Shown piece after piece: positions 53,525 through 62,000 of a stretch of DNA of 62,000 nucleotides. The notes below the pieces were generated by a model that did no database searches, was not told where the DNA came from, and saw only the letters and a list, made by a program, of their open reading frames with translations. Position 1 is the stretch's first letter. Each line of letters begins with the position of its first letter. Source of the stretch: Glandiceps talaboti (lineage: Eukaryota; Hemichordata; Enteropneusta; Spengelidae); NCBI RefSeq assembly GCF_964340395.1, contig NC_135553.1, positions 23,889,449-23,951,448 of the forward strand, in the 5' to 3' direction. The translations under genes and the position numbers were made by a program.

Positions 53525-53907
53525 CTAAATAAAACATATTATCAGCGGCAGCCAGATAAGCATCCCGTGCACTGTAAATGTTATGCCAGCTCCTACTGGT
53601 GGTACGTACACCGTATCATAAGCACAAAAGACACGAATTTCATAATTCAGACATTTGGTGCCAGCTGGTTCTTGCTTGTCATGGAAACACATCAATCCTG
53701 AATCTGTTGTACACGTCACGTCAATCTGTCCGGTTCATTATAAGGTCTGTTTGGTGAGTTGACTTCTCTACATTCAATATCAGTTATGTTCTCCTGACAA
53801 ATATTGTAGCTGTTTCGTAATACTTGAATGATTTCAAATTCTCCTTGTCCAGCTGGGTCAACAGTTCCACCATTTTCATCGTCCATCCATTCTGTCCAAC
53901 CACAAAC
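53525..53907 (-). pseudogene. Inverted, frameshifted copy of the WxxW exon
   Basis: Read on the minus strand it starts after TTTCTAG with VCGWTEWMDDENGGTVDP and follows the 47.9-50.1 kb gene almost base for base for about 290 bp. Near 53732 one A of GAAACC is missing, and the frame then meets TGA within a few codons. Beyond the deletion the other frame is intact to a stop at 53525. The exon is 383 nt, one short of a multiple of three. After RVFC the tail is different from the plus copy (AYDTVYVPPVGAGIT then a hydrophobic LIWLPLIICFI), but of the same kind. No signal-peptide exon is visible upstream up to 56.1 kb. A single-base sequencing error is the alternative to a true pseudogene. Confidence 0.8.
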
Positions 53908-56147
53908 CTAGAAAGACAAGAAGCCTTCATAGAAGATACATCCCTTCATATACAAAGTATTGCAACAATATCAAAAATCCACTAATATTTAAGATGTATT
54001 TGTCCCTAACACAAACTTGAAAATTGTTACCTGAAATTTTCGACTGCGGCATACTTTAGGCTTTGTCAACAGATTGATTCATCAGCAAACGTTGGCTTAC
54101 GGACATATGAGCTTAATAAAGGGTCATAGGTGTCTGGAAGTTTATATCGCCCTCCATCTCTGTTCACTGATGGTGGTGACGCCCGGATGTAAATGGTTAT
54201 AAGTTTCTTTCGATCCTCGTTCAAAATGCATGGTTTCTATATTGTCATTGTTGACATAATGTCTTGGCCATTCTATGTGTATATGGGAAACCTCTGATAA
54301 GCTGGAGCTTGGATGTCTGTGGACCGATAATCTTGTTTATATAGTGATCTTTCATTCTCCCCAATATAAAGATTCTTTACATGCTACACACTAGTTGGTT
54401 TCAATTGGTTGGTCGAGTCACGAAATGATGAGTTGAAACATCTGACTGATAACTTGACTTCAGACTGATGAAGGCTAAACTAGTTAGTAAATAAATCACA
54501 ATTTTTTACGCTGAACTAGTGTAATATTTATATTGATGTATGCCTTCGACTGAACTAATAAAATCGTATTATGGGGTTGTTAGCACAAATGTAGCATAAT
54601 AGCGGTTTCCTTAAAATGGTCATAGAGATGAGGATGTGGTATTTATTTTGGATTTTTAATTCTTAAAACAATTTTATCATGGCTTACTACTTGAAAAGTC
54701 AATGTGGAACATCAACAACATTTGTCTGTGTTTGTAACTCAATACATTGCAAAAGATAAAAAATATGTTAAAGTTTGTAATTGTACGTACAATAACAAAT
54801 ATTTTACACAATTTAGTATTAATCTTTTACCATTTATTGGGTTATAAACAAGGACTTGGCATATCTTTTTTTCACATCGAACTTTCAAGTAGGAAGCCAT
54901 GATAGAATTGTTTTATAATATAAATCCAAAATAAATACCATATCCTCATGTACCCGACCACATTAACCCTTTAGTATAAGTACAATAAATCACATGACAT
55001 CATCTAATAGTTAAAGTGATGCAAGCTGAGATTATAAGCTTTTTTTGAGGTGCAAATACTTACATAAAATTATAATTAAACTATTCTAGTGTAATGTTCA
55101 TGCCTATGTGTGCCTTCTATATCATTATAATTGTATTCTGGCAGTGTTAGAATAGTTGGTTGCATTGTAGGGGTGTCAAGGATATTTTTGATACTTTAAT
55201 ATGATAAATTACGTCATCGGATCGTTTATATGTCATATCTTAATACAATGTTTGAGTTCAGTCAATTACAAGTAATGGTTAAATCCTCTTCATTACGTAG
55301 AATACCGTGAGTACCATTAAATTTACGACAACAAAACAGGCCCTAAAACAGTATATAAATTCAACTTGTGCCCTTTAATGTATTTGTCCTAAATTATTCC
55401 CAAGTTTCAGTTCTGCCAATAACTATATAGCAAGAGTGGTGTTTAAGTATGCTTCACTACTTAGATTACAACAGGTATCTTGCTATCTACATCAGATTCA
55501 TTTACAATAGTATCACATTAATAAAGTGAGCCCATAGACCGAATACCACCGCAATCAAGATATATGAAAATAAGGGTTCTGCTTACAAATATTCTTACCT
55601 CCCATAAGGGGGGGGGGGAGTTATGTTATGCTTCTGTCTGTCTGTCTGTCTGTCTGTCTGGCTGTGTATGCGTATGTTGGTATGTGTGTTTGTCTGTGGA
55701 CACGATATCTCAAAAACTATTGCATCGATTCTAATGAAAGTTGTTACACATAGATTTTGGTAAACATCCAGTCATTTGCATATTACATATATGGTGAATG
55801 GTGTTTAGTAATTAGGTTATATCTTTGTATGGAGAAAAGACAATTAGAGACATTTGATTTATTCGTCTTTATGATTTACCTCAATTTGTAAATTTATTCG
55901 TTGGACAATTATCTACGTGAAGATGGCAGTGGAAAAGACTCCCTAAGTCACTAAAAATTGATTTCAAACGTACGCAAGACGATTGTTTAAATTATGCACC
56001 AACCGGACTCTAAGTTTCAGTGTCGTTTGTATATATTCAAGTATGAGATGTAAATTATGTTTGTAAAACGATGGTTATGATTGATGTTAATTAAAGTCAC
56101 AGTAAGAATCAAAGTAATATTTGGTTAGCATCCTTCATTCCATTAAA
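53908..56147. other. Spacer left of the BEL/Pao element
   Basis: The first 65 bp is still homologous (inverted) to the intron upstream of the plus WxxW exon. 54003-54080 resembles 29080-29220. A MITE copy lies at 54613-54966, a poly-G run at 55608-55618 and TCTG repeats at 55634-55660. I could not pick out a 5' LTR by eye. Confidence 0.5.
54613..54966. mobile_element. Inverted-repeat MITE, copy 3 of 3
   Basis: GGTATTTATTTTGGATTTTT and AAAACAATTTTATCATGGCT on the left. CCATGATAGAATTGTTTTAT and CCAAAATAAATACCATATCC on the right. It shares GTTTGTAACTCAATACATTG with copy 1. Confidence 0.8.
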
Positions 56148-56165
56148 TGGTAGCAGCGCCTGGTT
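56148..56165 (+). other. Candidate primer-binding site of the BEL/Pao element
   Basis: TGGTAGCAGCGCCTGGTT begins with the TGG expected to pair with a tRNA CCA end and lies 126 bp before the start codon. If correct, the 5' LTR ends at about 56147. The matching tRNA was not identified. Confidence 0.45.
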
Positions 56166-56290
56166 GAGAGGTCAAACGGACACCTGGTCAGAGGACACAT
56201 TGTTGGTCGTGGACGAATCGAAGTTGGTCGCTATTGGTCGTCAAAGTCTGGGCAGAAGAGGACACGTGGTACAGCTAATTAGACAAAGGT

Positions 56291-59200
56291 ATGGCAACTG
56301 CAAGCTTGGAAGAAAGTCAGCAGATCGAGATGGACAAAGAAGCAACAGGTGGTACACAGGGTCAAGAATATTCAGCAGTAGATGGCGAAGAACAGCTGGA
56401 AGAACTCAAGCAAGGTAAAGCTAGAGCCAAAGCAGCTTTTACAAGGTCTCGACACCAGCTGTTGCAACTACTAGAAGAAGAATTACCTAGTCGTAGCCAG
56501 GTAAGAAGTGCTCGAAATGTTCTCAACGAAGCTCAAGAAAGAACAATGGACATAATGACTAAATTATCAAACGAGTATTTGCGTCAGAAGGACAAAAAGA
56601 ATAGACAAAAGGTCAGTCAAGAAATGGATAAATTAGAAAGCGAATTCGCTGACGCTCAGGACAGAATTCAGTTTTATCTTGATTCTAGAAAAGACGAGTT
56701 GTCAACAGTAGAATCAGATAAACTGAGTATGGGTCAACCAAAAGGCCAAATTGGTGACGTCATGTCGGACACCTCAGAAAAGATCCGTCGTCATCATATA
56801 GAAGAAATAGAGGCTCGCAAATACGCCCAGTATGTTAGGGACGAAGTTAAGAGACGAGAGGAAGATATAGCTTATCGTAAAAGAGAATTAGAGAGAGATT
56901 ATAATCGTCTACAGAGACAGTTTGATGAGCAAATCTGTATGGAACAGGCACGCCTTAGAGAAGCTGAAACCGAAGTACAGAAGAGACATTTGCAGTTAGA
57001 AACAGAAATAGATATAGAACTAGGACTAGCAGATAAACCACAGCCATCAGAAACCATGCAAAGTAACATTCACATTCCAAAATCAAGGGTTAAAAGCGAG
57101 CCAATTACAAGTAGTCAACCAATGCCAAAGTTAGAAACGCCAGTAATTTCAGTGAACAATACATATGCAAATGAGCAATCAACGCCAGCTAATATAGGCC
57201 ATGATCTTTGGAAGCAGTTACAACGAGTATCAATTCCTGTGTTTTCCGGTGACAAACGAACTTATGAAAGTTGGAAAGCAGCTTTTACGGCATGTATTGA
57301 TAACGCTCCTACTACACCAGAATATAAACTTCTCCAGCTTCGACAATATCTTGCTGGCGAAGCACTGAAAGTAATCGAAAATTTAGGACATTCAGCTGCA
57401 GCTTACGAAGCCGCTAAGGACAGACTGAGTCGAAAGTTTGGTGGTAAACGTCGCCAAATTGCACTTCAAATTGAAGAGCTGGACAACTTTAAACCAATAC
57501 GTCCGGGGTATCCTAAAGATATTGACAAGTTCGCCGACATATTAGACATAGCAGTGGTGAATTTGAAAGAAGCAGGTCGTGAAGAAGAATTGGGTAGTGG
57601 TTCGTTGTATTCAAAGTTACAGAAGAAACTGACACAGGAGATGGTCGCACAATATCATCGATGGCTGTTCGAAACTGGTAAGACAGAATCTGTTGAAATA
57701 CTTCGTGAGTGGGTCATTCAAGAGGCAGAATTTCAGACAATAGCATTAGAGACAATACAAGGAGTAGCGGACAAAACTAGCAGTGCTGAGTATAAGAAGA
57801 CAAAGAAGAACGGAAACAGAACATTCTTTGGAAACACAGAAACGGACAATAATATAGACAGTTTCCAAGGTAGGCGTAGATTGTGCAAAGTTTGTAACAA
57901 TCAACACGGTGTATGGAGTTGTGATGAATTTAAGAAGAAAGATATTTCACAGAGATGGGACATTGCAAAACAGTGTAAATTGTGTTACCGTTGTCTAGGT
58001 GATGACCACGTTGGTCGATTGTGTCCTCGTACAAGAATCTGTGGTATTAATGGCTGCAGAGACACTCATAATAGACTTTTGCATAGAAACAATAGTCAAA
58101 ATCGTAGAGGTCGTACAGATAGAAATTACAGTTCTGGTAAGAAGATACATGTTAACACCGCAGATAGACAGCAAGATAGTCAAGTATCAATCAACACAAA
58201 TATGGCCGCGTCTCCCATGGAGGAGGAGCAACGAGGTAATGCTGATTCATCACACAATACAACGATGATGTCAAAGACACCGGGTAATAGAGACTTTGTC
58301 ACACTGCGAACTGTTCCAGTTATCCTGAAAAATGGAAATCGTCGAATTAAGGTAAATGCACTGTTAGATGATGCTAGTACAAAGACATACGTTAATGCTG
58401 ATATAGCAGCTGAGTTGGGTCTACAAGGACAATCACAGAGAGTAAACGTCAATGTCTTAAACGGACAAATAGAAACATTCGAGACAATGCCAGTTGATAT
58501 AGGACTGGAAAGTTTAAATGGTAAAGTGGACATGAAGATTACAGCATTTACCACAAAGCGAGTAACCGGTAATATGGAAGTAATAGACTGGAATAGGCAG
58601 GCTGGCCAGTGGAAGCATCTTAAAGGTATCAACTTCCACAAGCTTGGATCCCGTCCAATCGTCGATGTACTTATAGGTATCGATTATGCTGATCTTCATT
58701 ACTCATTCAGAGATGTCAGAGGTCAAGTTGGTGAACCGATGGCAAGATTGACGCCATTAGGATGGACTTGTATAGGTAATCCTACAAGTAACAATACAAG
58801 TGGGAGACATCCTATTCGTACTAACTTTGTGCATACATATTTCGTACAAGACTCGTCAGAATTAGCAGATATTAATAGCACATTGAAGAAATTCTGGGAA
58901 CTAGAGAACGTTGAAAGCAAAAGTAATATGCAAATATTGAATATGGAAGATAAGTCGGCATTAGACAAAGTTCAGAGGTCATTAAAGTTTGACAATGGGC
59001 GATACCAAGTTGGTATTCCTTGGAAAGAAGATAATTTCGAGTTACCAGATAATTATGTGATGGCAAAGCAGCGATTGCAGAATACAGAGAAGCGTCTACT
59101 GAGAAGCCCGGACATTGCAGAGGCATATACAGAGAATATTAGACAATATGTGGACAAAGGCTATATTCGTAAAGTTCAGGACAATGAGGAGAAACCAAAA

Positions 59201-59941
59201 GGTTTATGGTATCTTCCCCATTTTGCAGTAGTCAGGCCAGATAAAGCAACAACAAAGACTAGGATTGTGTTTGATGCGTCAGCTAAATATGAGGGGATTT
59301 CTCTCAATGACGTCATTCACCAAGGTCCGAAACTACAGTTGGAACTATTTGATGTTTTGCTACGTTTTCGAAGAAATCCAGTTGCATTGGTTTCAGACAT
59401 TGCTGAAATGTACTTAAAGGTAGAGATTCCACCACAAGACAGACCTTATCATAGATTCCTGTGGAGGGACTTACAGACCGATAGAGCACCTGATGTGTAT
59501 GAATTCAATCGAGTAGTATTTGGCGTCAACTCGTCGCCGTTCTTAGCACAATTGGTCACACAGTCACATGCCAAGGCGAATGAAAGTGAATTCCCGATGG
59601 CAGCAGAAACAGTTTTGAAATCAACATACATGGACGACAGTATGGATTCAGTTCAAGACGACGAACAAGGTATTGAACTCTATACACAATTAGCAACATT
59701 GTTAGAGAAAGCTGGAATGCACCAACGCAAATGGCTATCAAATTCAACTACAGTGTTAGAGAATATACCACCAGCAGATAGGGCATTTGAGGTTGATTTG
59801 GATCAAAGTTACTTGCCTACAATAAAGACACTCGGTGTATTGTGGTTAGCCAAAGAAGACGTCTTCACATTCCAGTCAAATCCACCAGATGACAACTTCA
59901 TTATCACAAAACGCAACTTCCTGAAGAAAATTGCTAGTTAG
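56291..59941 (+). mobile_element. BEL/Pao LTR retrotransposon, gag-protease-RT frame, truncated at the 3' end
   Basis: One uninterrupted frame of 1216 codons. Residues about 20-260 are charged and likely coiled coil. About 305-480 match the gag-like region typical of Pao elements (IPVFSGDKRTYESWKAAF). About 530-600 hold Cys/His clusters of the zinc-knuckle type (CKVCNNQHGVWSC, CYRCLGDDHVGRLC). About 676-830 is a retropepsin-like region with ALLDDAST at the active-site position, where DSG or DTG is usual. About 960-1216 is reverse transcriptase, with TRIVFDASAKYEG, FGVNSSPFLAQL and the catalytic YMDD box near residue 1113. The frame stops soon after, within the conserved segment that joins RT to RNase H. 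RNase H, integrase and a matched 3' LTR are absent. The open frame suggests fairly recent insertion, then loss of the 3' half at about 59939. Confidence 0.92.
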
Positions 59942-60154
59942 TGTCTAAACGTGCTTTCCATGTTGTGCATACTCTGCCTGATCTGGTCATTTGTAAAAGT
60001 TCCCTGATATCATTGTCATCATCATCATCACCACGTTCACCTTCAGTATTGCCATTATCAGTGTCATTCTAATCTGACTCACTGGTACTACTTGAGTCAG
60101 TACATGTATCACTGTCCGTGTTCTGTTCTCTGTGACATTCAAAACTAAATCACC

Positions 60155-60188
<34 letters not shown>

Positions 60189-61007
60189 ACATCATCATCA
60201 TCACTGCTACCATCACCATCATATTTTAACAAACAACATTCACGCACAGTGTGAGTGATAAGGTGAGATGGGTACAATCAACAAAATGCATTGTTTTATT
60301 AAACAATTTTCTTACAATATATGTATTTTAATTGTTGTATTTTTGCATGTAAAGTACTCGTAAAAATAAATGTTGAGTAATCATCTCACTTTTACATCTC
60401 AAAGCACACAAAACGAATTGAGAGTCTTCACTTTGGTCACAAAACTACGGATTGTAAAATGTGACCCTCCCCCAAACATTGTAATGCAAAATATGACCCC
60501 CCCCCCTCCCCAAGAACAGGTTTGTAAATTGTGACCCCCCCCCCCCCGATTCCTCCGACCCCCCTGTAAATACTGAAGGCTCCCTTATGGTGATACTTTG
60601 GCTGGAAACATATGTTTACTATTGACGTAGATTAGGTGGCTGGTCTCATAATTAAATCAACATTGAACGGCTGACATCATGATCTGTTTGACACCTATTA
60701 GAACATAACGATATTTGATTGGCTGCAACCCAGTCTAGTTGCTTATGCGGGATTTTGGCTGTGGTTTTGGGGCGATTAGTACAGTCGTGGTTAAGAAGCC
60801 TGATTGGACTGAACAACACGACTTGTCTTACAGTATACTGTGTACCATGTTTCGTTTGAAGTGAGGCAGCCGTTTTTGAGAAAACGATGACACGGACACA
60901 CACAGTTCACGATCCAAAATATCGTATTTCGGAATTATGGGAATAAATACATCATGTTTCTCCAGTTCTCACGTCGCGGGTCGCTCCTTTCGAAAAACGG
61001 GGGGTGG

Positions 61008-61290
61008 TGTTACGATCCAAAATATCGTATTTCGGAATTATGGGAATAATTTCTACATTTCGGCATCGTAGGCCATAGGTCAGAAGTAGACTGGCGATGA
61101 CGAATCTGGGCAAACATGATGTAACTGAAATTCACATGATTGGTTAAAGAAAAGTATATAATAACCTTTATGATGGCATGATCTTATGGCGTGATTTTCT
61201 ATTTTTAGTTGTTATGTATATTCCATTGTATTCGAAGTATACTTAAGATGAGAATTAAAATATCCAGAAGCACTCGGGTAGGTGATTCTG
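61008..61290 (+). mobile_element. Possible LTR fragment
   Basis: TGTTACGATCC, a common LTR opening, follows the purine-rich CGAAAAACGGGGGGTGG, which resembles a polypurine tract. AAGTATATAATAACC about 145 bp in could be a TATA box. The right edge is uncertain, and no partner LTR was found in the window. The first 38 bases after TGTT also occur at 60909-60946. Confidence 0.3.
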
Positions 61291-61429
61291 GCAAGCCGAA
61301 ATCTCCTCTCAGTCGTGACTAATTCCCGACTTGGACCTGAACGATCCCGTACGAGAGTATGAGAGTGTGAGTGCTAGAGTGCAACGTTAGAACTATCCAT
61401 ACTTATACCGTTCAACTCTATGACTCGCA

Positions 61430-61465
<36 letters not shown>

Positions 61466-61482
61466 TAGTATATATATATATA
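61430..61482. repeat. (TA)n microsatellite
   Basis: TA runs with a short interruption, followed by CACA and CATA. Confidence 0.95.
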
Positions 61483-62000
61483 CACACACACATATATACA
61501 TCACCATACTATGCATTCCTTTACCGAATGTTAAAAACATATAAAGCAAACAAACATTTCTTTAAAAAAAAAACTAAACAAATATAACAACTTGAGTATC
61601 ATATGCTATAGCCCAACAAATAGACATTGATCCTTGTGTCTGACGATGGACGATGGAAGAAGTGATGAAGTCAAGAACATATTTTGACACTGGAGAGCCG
61701 AATTCCGATCAGTTTGCTAGGAGGCTTTATTTATAATATTGTCGTATGGGGGCGTGCTACATAGTACGTCAAAACCCACTCAATAATTTCAACGTCTGTT
61801 TATGAGGGAAATGTATAATCGACTAGACCAACGATGCAGGAAACGATGAAATAGATATGGCATTAATGGAAATTAAAACCAAAGAAAGACCAATACATGT
61901 TTTTTTTTTATAGAATGACAAATATCATGTACATATGTTTGTTATAAATGCGTACGTATTAGTATTTAGCAGTCTATTTTGACATTTGTCAGGAAACATA

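Larger units (their letters stand above)
59942..62000. other. Right end: repeats and LTR-like sequence, no gene
   Basis: CAT/CAC triplets at 60000-60205 create an Asp/Gly-rich false frame on the minus strand. Poly-C runs lie at 60495-60548. A 38-bp direct repeat occurs at 60909 and 61012. TA runs lie at 61430-61480. No exon recognised. Confidence 0.6.

Noticed and set aside
59987-60277. 96-codon minus-strand frame with Asp and Gly runs
   Set aside because: Translation of CAT/CAC triplet repeats.

Overview
The window is nuclear DNA from a multicellular animal. Genes are split into short exons by GT-AG introns, most of the sequence is non-coding and AT-rich, and microsatellites, tandem repeats and short inverted-repeat elements are dense. 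Gene content (animal-type lipoxygenase, mitochondrial enoyl-CoA isomerase, dynactin p25, WxxW-domain secreted protein, BEL/Pao retrotransposon) fits a marine invertebrate such as a lancelet, hemichordate or lophotrochozoan. The species cannot be fixed by reading alone.

Layout. At 601-1562 (+) are the last three exons of a lipoxygenase gene whose body lies left of the window. Between 1.6 and 8.4 kb there are only repeats, including a higher-order satellite at 5.16-6.08 kb. From 8.4 to 33.1 kb, all on the minus strand, lie three tandem paralogues of mitochondrial enoyl-CoA delta-isomerase 1 (ECI1-like copies A, B, C). Each has seven coding exons with the same phases, and the spliced frames close at 299, 301 and 297 codons. 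Copy A also carries an internal tandem duplication of exons 1 and 2. Head-to-head with copy C is a complete six-exon dynactin subunit 5 gene (DCTN5, 34.3-39.7 kb, +) with two tandem versions of its first exon and a minisatellite grown from its fifth exon. After 8 kb of repeat-rich spacer comes a two-exon gene for a small secreted or GPI-anchored WxxW protein (47.9-50.1 kb, +). A nearly identical but frameshifted inverted copy of its second exon lies at 53.5-53.9 kb (-). At 56.1-59.9 kb is a 3'-truncated BEL/Pao retrotransposon with one long open gag-pro-RT frame. The right end holds simple repeats and an LTR-like fragment.

Function. The ECI1-like enzymes would serve beta-oxidation of unsaturated fatty acids in mitochondria, the lipoxygenase would oxygenate polyunsaturated fatty acids, and DCTN5 is a pointed-end subunit of dynactin. 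I see no evidence that these genes form one pathway cluster. The main biology visible is local duplication at every scale: whole genes, exon pairs, first exons, exon fragments, inverted exons and satellites, together with at least eight families of small inverted-repeat elements.

Limits. Exon boundaries were set by eye from splice sites, frame closure and similarity among paralogues. UTRs, promoters and expression are not known. I found no CRISPR array, tRNA, rRNA or bacterial-type operon.
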